From Tieghemiomyces parasiticus (Eukaryota; Kickxellomycota; Dimargaritomycetes; Dimargaritales; Dimargaritaceae), in assembly GCA_027575765.1 (NCBI GenBank), contig JANBPT010001046.1, positions 1 through 15,797 of the forward strand: 15,797 nucleotides of DNA. The letters are read 5' to 3'. Positions 1-8,560 of this stretch are shown piece by piece. Positions within the stretch are counted from its first letter, which is position 1. Every line of letters begins with the position of its first letter. Position numbers and translations under genes: made by a program. The notes below the pieces were generated by a model. That model made no database searches and was not told the origin of the DNA. It saw only the letters and a program-made list of their open reading frames with translations.

Positions 1-77
1 ATAGATCTTGCTTGGCTAGCTGACTAGAAAGACTTCGCCAGGCAGTACAAAGTAATGGAGATTGTGTTTGAATATAC
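1..77 (+). repeat. Left arm of perfect 77-bp terminal inverted repeat
   Basis: Bases 1-77 are the exact reverse complement of 15721-15797, and identity stops at base 78 (A here, C on the other arm). The arm is not telomere-like: there are no short G-rich tandem units. It could be the end of a mobile element or linear plasmid, or the shared end k-mer of an assembled contig. No target-site duplication can be examined because the window ends exactly at the repeat. Confidence 0.97.
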
Positions 78-825
78 ACCTTTAAGTCATTTCGGTGATA
101 GTAATTTAACTAAACAGCCAATCACATCTCCCAGAAGGATAATAAGCATTCGTCTCCGTGAAAATACTTCCTAAATTCTCAACCGTGGCAAATTCTATGC
201 TACCTAAAAAAACATGTGAACTCTGCAAATAGCCTTCATGTGTTAGGTTAACCGAACGACGGGAATCAAAGATCCTTTTAACAACGCAACACTTCCCCAG
301 CCATGTAGACTGCAGCTATTTTATAAGACTGTGAGTACCTACCTGAAAACTAAACTTGGTGAAGTAGGCGATTCGGGGGGGGAGAGAGTGAGGGATAAGC
401 ATTCACACCAGACGGCGAGGAAAATCATGGTACTAGTTGCCGAACGGTACCGTTAAATATCTGGGAATTAATGTACTCAAATGGCAGATTCTGTAATAAG
501 ATATGTGGACATGGTGATGCTGAAGGATTTAAGCGTAAAAATCGCGCGGAGAAAGTCAAGTAAGCTGGAGACAATCATGAATAAGAAAGAGTCAGAGACT
601 TGGGGGAGTGCCCCCCCTTTAAAGTGAGATGGACGACGATTGAAAGGTTCGAAAGAAAAGCAGGTGGATGACATGGTACAACGCACTACAAGCAAGAAGG
701 AGAGGAGGGAGGTTACTTATACTAGATAAAGCACAGAACGCACCCACCGCGACTAGTGCGGTAAGCGTGGGGGGGGGGGTGAAGTGAAGAGGAGGGGGTG
801 AGGGACGGAATGGTCAGGACAGCAA
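78..825. other. Non-coding flank downstream of the bZIP gene
   Basis: No convincing gene is visible. The stretch is AT-richer near the left end and becomes purine-rich toward 825, with a run of 8 G at 375-382 and 11 G at 769-779. It should contain the 3' UTR of the minus-strand bZIP gene, but I see no canonical AATAAA on the minus strand here, so the gene may use a variant polyadenylation signal. Confidence 0.6.
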
Positions 826-2625
826 CTAGCTGTCGTCGTCGACAGGCGCGTCGGCCGTAGTGGCCACGCCGTTTCTACGAGTGACGGCGGTGGGCAGGTA
901 ACGTATAGCCGAGCCGGTGGCGGTTTTGCGAGCCGGGGGGCTATTGCTGTCGCTGCTACCCTTACTGTCAGTTGGGGAGTCATTGCCGTTACTACCGTCA
1001 CCGCCACTCGCGCCACTACCGTTATTGGACCGCCGGCGGTGGGACTTTGGGGTCTTGGTACCACTGCGATTACGCTCGCGCATAAAGCCGAGGGTCAACT
1101 TCGCGTTGGCCTCCTCGAGTTCCTTGCGCGCCCGGGATAGCTCGTCAGTGAGATACTCCACCTGCTCTTCAAGCGCCGTTACGTACACCTTCTTTTTCCG
1201 CCGACACTCTTTGGCGGCGATGCGGTTGCGAAGTAATCGGCGCTGGCGGCGCTCGTCGGCGGAGGCCCGAGTCCGTGTGGAAAATGACGAGGTCATGCCG
1301 TTGCCACCATTGAGCCCGCTGCTACTGATACTACTGCGGCCTGTGCTGCCTGTGAGCGTGGTGCTGAGCGACATAGTGGAATCATTGGTGCTCCCGTTGA
1401 CGCTACCAGATGCGCTGCTGCTTCCACTGCCGCTGCCGCTGTTGCCCATGGCCATCGGGTACCCAGCATTGGCGCTCGGGTCGCTATCAGTCTTCTTGTG
1501 GCCATGATGGTAGCGATGGTTGTGTTGGCTGGTTCCGCTGCCTGTGGAAAGAGACTCGGAGCTGACAGCGTTGAGAGACGAGATGCTCACGGTTGGGTCG
1601 TTGGTAGACGCGCTATTGGAGTGTCCGGAGGTATCAGACACTGCAGGCGGTGGCGAGCCGTTGCGATCCGGCTCGTCCACGATCATACCCATCGCCGAGG
1701 GGTTTCTGCTGTCAGCATAGTCATACGATACCTCGTTTGCACCACTATCCAAGTTGTTCAGCGAGGTGTAGGCCGGGTAGGTGGCGGCACCCCCGTGACC
1801 GTTATCCCCGCCCTGCGACGGTGGGTAGGGGGCTGCCGACGCGCGGGCGCCGCTGTAGTCGCGTGGCGAGTACGGCGTCGACGGGTGGGACGCCGTGGCT
1901 GAAGCGGAAGGCAGGAGGCCGGGTGACTCAGAGTACCGGTCGGATGCGTCGTGTGGGCCGTTGCCGTTCGACGAGTTATTGGGGATTGGTAGCGGCAATT
2001 GGATGGGGCGGCGACGGTGGGCTGATCCCATGAAGGGACCGCCCCCGTGCTGCATGTGGTGACTCGGCAGGCTCGTCTCAATATTCTGGTCGCCATCGAA
2101 CACCGGGGCCGAGAAGGCGGGGGAGTCGGCCTCCTCGACCCGGGAAGCCAGCGCAGGCTGCAGGGCAGCGGTGTAATATGGGGAACCGCCCGCAGAATGG
2201 GTATGGGCATGGCGCTGATGATACCGGTGAGGATGCAGCGGCGGCAGGCTGGCAGTGGAGCTGGTCGCGAAGCGTGGGTACTGGCCCGGCGGTTGGTCAC
2301 CAGGACCTAGGACTGAGGAAGCGGGGTCAGAAGTGGTGGATCGACACGGGGAGGAGGCGTGAGCGGACACGGCAGCTGACAAGCTGGAGCTGTGTCGAAA
2401 ATTGGCCGCGTCGTAGGGCGAGGCCGGAGCGGGACTACCGCTGTCAGCGGAGACGGTAGTGATAGCGGAGCTGTCAGCAGTCAGGTGCAGGGATGGTGGT
2501 GGTTGGGGCGAGTCGCCCCCGCCCCGGTTATCACCGGGGCGGGATGACTTGTAAGTCCGAGTGGTACGCAAAGTGCGAAATCCGTTCTCTTCCGACTTCA
2601 TATCGGGCCGGTTGGGACTGCCCAT
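826..2625 (-). CDS. CREB/ATF-type bZIP transcription factor
   Basis: A single open frame of 599 codons encodes a nuclear DNA-binding regulator. The bZIP domain lies near residues 455-515. Its basic region is centred on N467 and reads N-R-I-A-A-K-E-C-R-R-K-K-K, matching the CREB signature N-x-x-A-A-x-E-C-R. The zipper starts at L485 with d positions L485, L492, A499, A506 and a positions V489, L496, L503, L510. By family knowledge it should dimerise and bind TGACGTCA. Residues ~30-450 are low complexity: Pro/Ser/His-rich, a basic RRRPIQLP segment near 203, a His cluster (368-376), then Ser/Gly/Asn-rich. The C-tail has RRRS at 530-533, a possible PKA-type site. Met9 is an alternative start. No intron is needed. 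The CREB-type rather than Gcn4/Yap-type basic region is uncommon for well-studied fungi. Family assignment is secure; the target genes are unknown. Confidence 0.95.
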   Translation of the reverse strand: MGSPNRPDMKSEENGFRTLRTTRTYKSSRPGDNRGGGDSPQPPPSLHLTADSSAITTVSADSGSPAPASPYDAANFRHSSSLSAAVSAHASSPCRSTTSDPASSVLGPGDQPPGQYPRFATSSTASLPPLHPHRYHQRHAHTHSAGGSPYYTAALQPALASRVEEADSPAFSAPVFDGDQNIETSLPSHHMQHGGGPFMGSAHRRRPIQLPLPIPNNSSNGNGPHDASDRYSESPGLLPSASATASHPSTPYSPRDYSGARASAAPYPPSQGGDNGHGGAATYPAYTSLNNLDSGANEVSYDYADSRNPSAMGMIVDEPDRNGSPPPAVSDTSGHSNSASTNDPTVSISSLNAVSSESLSTGSGTSQHNHRYHHGHKKTDSDPSANAGYPMAMGNSGSGSGSSSASGSVNGSTNDSTMSLSTTLTGSTGRSSISSSGLNGGNGMTSSFSTRTRASADERRQRRLLRNRIAAKECRRKKKVYVTALEEQVEYLTDELSRARKELEEANAKLTLGFMRERNRSGTKTPKSHRRRSNNGSGASGGDGSNGNDSPTDSKGSSDSNSPPARKTATGSAIRYLPTAVTRRNGVATTADAPVDDDS

Positions 2626-2861
2626 CGAGGCCAGACAGGTTGAGAGTGAGGAAATTGAAAAAGAAAATACTCCAACACGAGTGTCAGGGTGTCAGTCAGC
2701 GTTATAAAAAAAAAGCCGAGAAAAAGGGAGGGCCTAAAATGCCCGATAAATCTGAGGGTCGGTACACCTTCCTCGGGAAAGTTACCATACGGCGCTACAC
2801 TAAGGGGAGGCAAGTGTAAGGGCGTGATGTACCAATAGCTGGAGGTGAGTCGGGGCCGGTC

Positions 2862-2873
2862 GGGGGGGGGGGG
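2862..2873 (+). repeat. Run of 12 G upstream of the bZIP gene
   Basis: Twelve consecutive G on the plus strand, so a C12 tract on the coding strand of the bZIP gene. It lies about 240 bp upstream of the start codon, between the gene and the perfect CRE at 2967. Its exact length may be unreliable in an assembly. Confidence 0.9.
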
Positions 2874-2966
2874 CGGCGGATTGAAAAATACAGTATGAAC
2901 CGGTTGATATTGTGTGCACCAGAAACCGTTCTTTTACCAGGCGGATTTGTAAAAGCGGCTAGACAA

Positions 2967-2974
2967 TGACGTCA
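2967..2974. promoter_or_regulatory. Perfect CRE palindrome TGACGTCA upstream of the bZIP gene
   Basis: The full palindromic CREB/ATF site lies 342 bp upstream of the bZIP start codon at 2625. The encoded protein has a CREB-type basic region, so the site is a good candidate for autoregulation. The sequence is seen directly; binding and function are inferred. Confidence 0.6.
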
Positions 2975-4974
2975 ACGGAGAAAGGGGCACTGGGGCGGTT
3001 GGGAGAATGCTGTGTCGTGTGCTTCTGTGGGTTTGGACAAGCAGTTGGGGTGGTTCGCTGCAAATGCCTGATTAACGGGTAGAGGAGAGCGGAAGGCGAC
3101 GTTGCGGGGAGTAACAGGGAAGGCTCTTCGTTAGTCAGTGTCGGTATCTGATGTGGACGACCATATTATTTTTTAGGGGTTGCTACTTTGCACAATCGTC
3201 TAGGGCGACGCTGGCTCCTTGACCTCACACCACCCAACATTAAGTGGTGCCTGTAGCTCTCCCCTTCGGCTGCTACGTTAAAGGCAATCAAAAATACGGG
3301 GGAGGGCAGAATAAGATGCGGCAGTGCAAGGTGCCAACCATAGCGGCCTCGACAAGCTACAAATAGGAGGTTGGAGAAGGTTGGCACACATGCTTAGTGG
3401 CTGACTGGCAACGGTCGACAGCACACAGAACACGTGCTTCTCTCTCACCAGGCACTTCACAAAGTCGGGGGATCAGTAAGCAATGAAAAAGGCCGGGGTG
3501 GGATGGGCCAGAATAGGAAAGACAGAGGAGCAAAGAAGTGGGGATGAGTGAGGGGGGGTGTGAACCCACTAAAAATAGGGCCGGGGGCCGCCGCTTGCCA
3601 AAAGAACCAGTACTGCTAGAGCAAGGCCTACACCTGAGGAGAAACACGACGACATGCGACGGGGGCAAGGTGCGGCGAGATAACACGTGGGGGAAAAATC
3701 TAGGGAGTTGGATGAAGGCGGGCCCCAGGAGCTAGGATACCGAACATTATCAAAAAACCGAGAGGGCGGATCGAAAAGAATCCCCCAGGTGCCGGCTTAC
3801 AACCAGCTGGCAAACTAGAAGAGCAAGGAAAAGGTGGTCCATGACCAGGGGGCTGAGAGGAAAAGAGCGAGGGACTTACTTAATGTGAAATAGTGTGGTT
3901 GGGGTGACTTATGTGTGGCGGGGCAAGAAGCAAAAGCCAGGCTAGGGAGGAGTGACGTGGCGGTCGGAACGGAGGTGGTGGTGGTGGCGATGGCGGGTCA
4001 GGGGTCTAGCGGCAAACCTTGTAGGGCTCCGGTCGGCCTATACAAGACTGATTTGAGGGGCTTTAAACATTATCTGGTGGCAAGGGTGAGGGCATAGGTG
4101 CTGTCACGGGTGGTATCAAAAAACGACATGCGACAACCTCGTATAGCCACAGGAGAGAAAATCGGTCTGCTACTGTAAATACTTTTGAGGCGAGGATAGC
4201 GTTTAAAGGAGGGGTCTGGAGTGGAGTTGGCGATAGCCACAGGAGCGTGTGGGGTGGTGCTAACCTGGTGGGCAGAGATGTGTAGAGGTAAGGAAAGCAG
4301 GTAGAGGACATGAGGAGTGCAACCAATAGTTCAGCTATCCTTTGCCAGTGGACGGTCGGGGGACCAGCGTATTTATATATCCACCCTACACCATTGCCAG
4401 GACCGGACCATCCCCGAAAAACCGGTTTATAGGGGGGATGAGAGGTGAAGATAGGGGGGGAAAGGGAGCAAAGAGGGGGGGTGCCCTAACGAATGAAAGT
4501 CGAATGAGCAAGGCGAGAAATAGGAAGTCAGTTGAAACCAAAACCAGCCAAAATGAGGGTGGCATGTGTCGTGCAGTGTACTTCTAGATTATTGGAGAAA
4601 CGAGGGGGATGGGGATCAGTAAGGAAAAGCTGTGAAGGAGATTCAGGCTATAACGAATACGCCGTCGACAACAAAACGATGCCACTGTAATATACGTTGC
4701 AGATAAGGAGAATAAAGGGGGAGAAGAGTGGACCCACCCGTCGTTAGCGGGGACCTCCCCATTTTTAGTTAGGCCAAGTGGTGTGTATTTTCCACGCTCC
4801 GGAGAGCGACACTAGTGAGCATAAGGAAGGGGAGGGGGTGGTATTTTCAACCCTTGTAGGCCGTGGAAATGGGGTGACAATATATAAAAAATCTAAAGGG
4901 GGCCAGGGAATTTAGAAGGAAGCTGCCAGCCACTCAGAAATGCTTCGAGAGTGTAAGCGTGCCTCCCTCAAATA
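2975..4974. other. Gene-poor, purine-rich region
   Basis: No recognisable gene on either strand; open frames are at most about 110 codons and have no family resemblance. The plus strand is conspicuously G/A-rich, for example 3480-3720 and 4430-4620. A consensus minus-strand donor (GTAAGT) occurs near 3880 and a variant CRE core (TGACGTGG) at 3953-3960, but no exon could be attached to them. A plus-strand AATAAA occurs at 4711-4716. Confidence 0.5.
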
Positions 4975-4989
4975 GGGAGGGAGGGGGGG
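4975..4989 (+). other. G-quadruplex motif
   Basis: GGG-A-GGG-A-GGGGGGG satisfies the four-run G-quadruplex pattern on the plus strand. It lies 17 bases before a perfect CRE at 5007. Folding is an inference from the pattern. Confidence 0.55.
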
Positions 4990-5006
4990 TGTTGTATCAT
5001 TATCCA

Positions 5007-5014
5007 TGACGTCA
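5007..5014. promoter_or_regulatory. Perfect CRE palindrome TGACGTCA
   Basis: Second perfect CREB/ATF site. It is flanked on the left by a G-quadruplex motif and on the right by G12 and G9 tracts. No gene start can be tied to it with confidence. Confidence 0.45.
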
Positions 5015-5047
5015 GATAGGCTATGGTGCGGGGAATGAGAAATTTAT

Positions 5048-5080
5048 GGGGGGGGGGGGTGATAAGGTGTAGGGGGGGGG
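5048..5080 (+). repeat. Paired poly-G tracts (G12 and G9)
   Basis: Twelve G at 5048-5059 and nine G at 5072-5080, separated by 12 bases. These are among the longest of many plus-strand G runs in the left third of the window. Confidence 0.9.
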
Positions 5081-6205
5081 ACATGGTGTAGGTGAGAGGT
5101 GTCAATGGAACCTCGTCGGCTACGCCAGACCAACCGCTTGAAGGCCGGAGAAAAGGGAATAGCCAGTCATATTTCCGTATCTTTCGCCCCTGTGCGCTCG
5201 CCTGGACCCGGGCCGGGCGGAGTGAGGGGGAGAGAGATGGGATTACAGACGGCCCAACAGGTTTCAGCGCATGCCCGACAGGTTATAAGCCAAGTGGTCG
5301 GACCGTCAACGTGCGGAGGGTGGTGATTATCTTCAGATAGCGAAGATACTCCTTGTTATCTAATAGCGTGGCCTCACGTCATACACCAATTGCTGTTTTT
5401 AAGAAAACGCTACACTCAGTCGCCAAACCTTTGGTGGGCGATAAGCACTTTAAGTGGTATCCGGCTTTCTTTCCTCCCGACACGCACGTGTACCCCGCAC
5501 CTCCCTCCCCCGCCCGTACGGACGGTAGCGAAGCGGGCGGGCTACACCTTCGCCAAGAGGATCCGTAAATGTGATCCAATCATCCATACCTTTCTTATAA
5601 ATGACAGGACACCTATCCAAAATAGCACCGCTACCGAAAACAAGGAAGCAGTTATACCGTGTTCTAATAACATGATCAAACCGGATCAGTCTCATTATAT
5701 TTACCCCTAGTCAGGTAGAGTCGACATTTTACACGTCCCTTAAAAGAAAAGAGGAGCGGGCGGCATCACCAAACCTGCACGTTGTACTCGCCAATGGGGA
5801 GGGATACCGTCGTTCTCAGGCTGTAGATACAACCGCCGTACTTCGCCCCAATCCGGTAGTCGCAGTTGATGTTAGATGCCCCTTCAACAGTGAGGTAGGG
5901 TAAGGGTGGTTGTTTAATTACTTCGCTTACCAGGAGACCGTGGGTTGAAGCGCCCGGGACCGACTTACCGAGTCCAATCGAGGCCAACATCACCCATTCC
6001 ACTTTGAGCTAGGGTCAAGTCCCATTCGGACATTGGTGGCGTAAACAGCAGCAAGGCTCTACCTAAGGGGATCAACGGAAGAGGGGGGGGCGAAGATAAC
6101 CCACGGGGATAGCCCTCCATCTACTCAATTGCACCACGCGATATCATGGTGACCCTGTATACTTGAGAGGTGATGCGTGGCGGGCCGTCAAGGTGGATGT
6201 CATAT
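5081..6205. other. Unassigned region with weak minus-strand coding hints
   Basis: No gene is recognised. On the minus strand, short open stretches at 5379-5579, 5450-5695 and 5766-6002 have protein-like composition with spaced cysteines and glycines. A consensus donor (GTAAGT) sits in the last of these near 5970. They could be exons of an unknown minus-strand gene, but comparable frames arise by chance at this GC content. A variant CRE (TCACGTCA) is at 5374-5381. Confidence 0.3.
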
Positions 6206-6493
6206 CTACGTACTACTAGCTATAAAGGTTTTCAACCCCATCCCCCCTCCATCAGAAGGGGAGGGAGCCGAGACCAGTCTGCCCTCTACGTCTACAACCC
6301 GACTCATTAGCGTATCGTGGACCAAGACATATTGCCACTTCATCCTCCCTTCAGCCAGAGCTGCTACGGTAACGCCTACGTAAGTCCCAGCTTGGCAGTT
6401 GCCGCGTAAGTCACCCAGGGTATAATTATAGCCATAGCACAGCCTGGGAGGCTCGGTGGAATTAAACTCGGACACCGTCTGCGTCACCGAGGG
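6206..6493 (-). other. Coding-like open frame, possible exon of an unknown glycoprotein
   Basis: The minus-strand frame opens directly after a TAG at 6494-6496, which itself ends a plausible splice acceptor (pyrimidine-rich, ending in ATTAG). It runs about 95 codons to a stop at 6206. It has no ATG at its beginning, so it would have to be an internal or terminal exon. The translation has two N-glycosylation sequons (NST, NYT), paired cysteines around a Tyr-rich segment and a hydrophobic V/A/L stretch, and the third codon positions appear GC-biased. No family is recognised. Chance origin is quite possible. Confidence 0.2.
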
Positions 6494-6831
6494 CTAATTG
6501 AAGTATAGTGAGTGGTAAGGGGTAGCATTAGAGGGAAAAGCGGGAGAAGCAGGTCATGATGGGCGAGCGGACCGAAATATTTTTTCAAAGGGGATAGCAG
6601 GATTGACCTGTTCAGATTCCATCTCATACGTGGGGGACAAACAGTGGTGTAACAATACGATTTAGCCCAATGAAGGTACCTACCAACCGGTATTGTAATC
6701 TGTACTGCTTTGTAGCATTAATTGGGAACAGTAGCATTACCAGACCCGACTTCAAACGTGGGGTGTGTGGTGAACGTACCGTGGATAATGGAGGGGGGAT
6801 CAGATTTTTGTATAACGGTAATACGACAACG
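6494..6831. other. No recognisable gene
   Basis: Mixed-composition sequence with no convincing coding frame on either strand. It separates the candidate minus-strand exon from the C11 tract and CRE cluster, so it could be upstream sequence of that candidate. Confidence 0.4.
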
Positions 6832-6842
6832 CCCCCCCCCCC
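6832..6842 (+). repeat. Run of 11 C followed by an A-rich stretch
   Basis: Eleven C on the plus strand, then an A-rich stretch to about 6860. It is one of the few long C runs on this strand; most long homopolymers in the left two thirds are G. It lies just left of the CRE cluster. Confidence 0.9.
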
Positions 6843-6867
6843 TTCAAAAAATAAAAAAAAGGTCCAG

Positions 6868-7264
6868 CGACGTCAGTCAGGTTGGATGCAAAACCAAGTG
6901 GGTGGGAGGTCAGTATGAGCAAGGAACGACGTAGTCTGTAGTCTATATCTGACGCGACCACAGGCCAAGGTGCGAGTGCCTCCTTGGACTTACAAAGGGT
7001 TGTTGCGAACTCTAACCCGTAACTTGACGTAACCACCGCTCCCCTTCTCCCCTCGCGCCTTTCTACTTCCCCGGTGATAACTCTCTTACGCGGAGAGCTT
7101 GATGCCATTGGATTACACCGTCTACTTACGCTGGACGGTAGAAGAGGGGGGGGACTGATGGCCTCTCCCTACATAGCGAGGGGCTTAGTGCGTTAGGCCT
7201 ATCCAACTATTTCCTGGGCAGGTGACGTGAGAGGTAGGGGGAGGGCTAAGCCACCCTGACGTCA
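6868..7264. promoter_or_regulatory. Cluster of four CRE-type cores, one perfect
   Basis: Within 397 bp there are CGACGTCA (6868-6875), TGACGTAA (7025-7032), TGACGTGA (7223-7230) and the full palindrome TGACGTCA (7257-7264). A further TGACGTTA lies at 8216-8223. A random stretch this size should have about 0.2 such hexamer cores counting both strands, so the density is notable. It may be a regulatory region of an unrecognised gene responding to the CREB-like factor. The sites are seen directly; function is inferred. Confidence 0.4.
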
Positions 7265-8540
7265 CAGACCCGAAAGCCTGGAACCTTACTTCGCAGGGTA
7301 ATGGCCTCACAGTGTAATATAGGGGGAGGGGGCTTTCGGAGAAACATAGCGGATCCGCACACCCTCTCCCCCAAGAAACCACCTGAACGCGTGCCTCTCT
7401 CTGCCCCAGGTTGATACATGAGTACTCGGCTTTCACCGGCCAGCCCACATTCCTGTACACGCGCACTGCTGTCCCTTACGGATCCTCCACATTTTACCTG
7501 ATCACTGCCAGCATTATATTTTACTTGCCGACACACTTACCCGTATCACCTTTTAAACCGAGGAATTCGAGCAAGGAAGATTGGCCTTTTCAGTGTTGGT
7601 CAAGTTTGCCTATATCCCGTCGTCGGCTACCTCCTCCCCTGGGTCGGTACCTGGGCCTCAGTTAACGAAATGTTTCAAGTAATTGGCTAGCCTGGCCTTG
7701 TGTGTCTCCATAGCCGATCCTACTTAAGAACCGGAACGGCCAAGAGGGTACGGGGGTTGAGCAGGCGAGAAGGGTGGAGGGGCTTACACCTACTTAGTGC
7801 CGTACTCATTATGACAGCGCCAAAATTCGAGCGTACTTTCCGGAAACCCATGTCCGCATGCGGGTTACTAGGGCTCTCCGAATAGCCTAGTATATTGTTC
7901 ACCCAGTTCTCCCCCCTCTCCTTTCCTCCTTCGCCGGCATTTTCCCCCCCTTGACATAGAGTTATTACGGATACGGAGGAATCAAGGTTCTAGCCGTGCA
8001 GGCCCTGGGTCTCATAGCATCCCCCCTACCTCTGATACAGCTCGGCCAAACCGCTTCTGTGGGCCATTGCCCAGAAATGGATGTATAGGCCGCATCACTC
8101 AGTAAGGTTACTCGCATTGGGCTACTGTGGGCCTGAATCTCAGATGTCAAGTTAGCAAGAGAGATATATATATTTAGAGAAACCTACAAACTTACTCCCG
8201 GCAGGAGATGCCAAGTGACGTTACCCTGTGGTAGAGGCCGGTGTACACCTGTAATACAGCAAAGGGCAACTGGGGATAGACGTTGCAGCAAAAGTATGAT
8301 GTTCTATGGATACGTCCACAATATATATAATATTTTTTACCGAGAAAGGAGAGGGCAAGGCTATCCCGAGCTTGTTATCACGGTACGTTTGGTAAGACAT
8401 GATTCTGAGCAAAATGAAGTCCACCGCCCGTCTTTCAACGGCGATGAAAACCTTCTTAGAGCCACCATCACGGCATCGTGGACAAGGTCAGAGACAGCGG
8501 TGTCGCACGACTTGCCGTCTGGGAGGAGGTCAAGTCAGAC
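7265..8540. other. No recognisable gene
   Basis: No reading frame with recognisable similarity on either strand. Several GTAAGT donors occur on the minus strand (near 7537 and 8193, and also just left of this segment near 6991 and 7127), but no convincing exon lies next to them. A C/T-rich tract spans about 7905-7950. Confidence 0.4.
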
Positions 8541-8560
8541 AGAGAGAGAGAGAGAGAGAG
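8541..8560 (+). repeat. (AG)10 microsatellite
   Basis: Ten uninterrupted AG units, preceded by ACAGAC-like sequence. On the minus strand it is a CT tract followed by a TGAC and a CCTCCTCCCAG, which together resemble a splice acceptor near 8520. Confidence 0.95.

Noticed and set aside
640..680. GGTTCGAAA resembling a tRNA B box
   Set aside because: No matching A box, acceptor stem or T-arm pairing around it. Other TTCGA-containing spots (7560, 11255, 13771) also fail to form a cloverleaf.
917..1507. Plus-strand open frame of 196 codons
   Set aside because: It lies antisense to the bZIP coding region, including the bZIP domain. Its Leu/Pro/Ser-rich translation is the shadow of the Ser/Gly/Asn-rich coding strand.
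1923..1929. TGACTCA, an AP-1 type site
   Set aside because: It lies within the bZIP coding sequence; a single 7-base match there is expected by chance.
1758..2300. Minus-strand frame of 180 codons overlapping the bZIP gene
   Set aside because: It is an out-of-frame shadow of the GC-rich bZIP sequence, with an Arg/Pro/Thr-dominated composition and no domain.
4143..4245. 13-bp direct repeat ATAGCCACAGGAG at 4143 and 4233
   Set aside because: One or two repeats of this length are expected by chance in a window this size, and nothing else around the copies matches.
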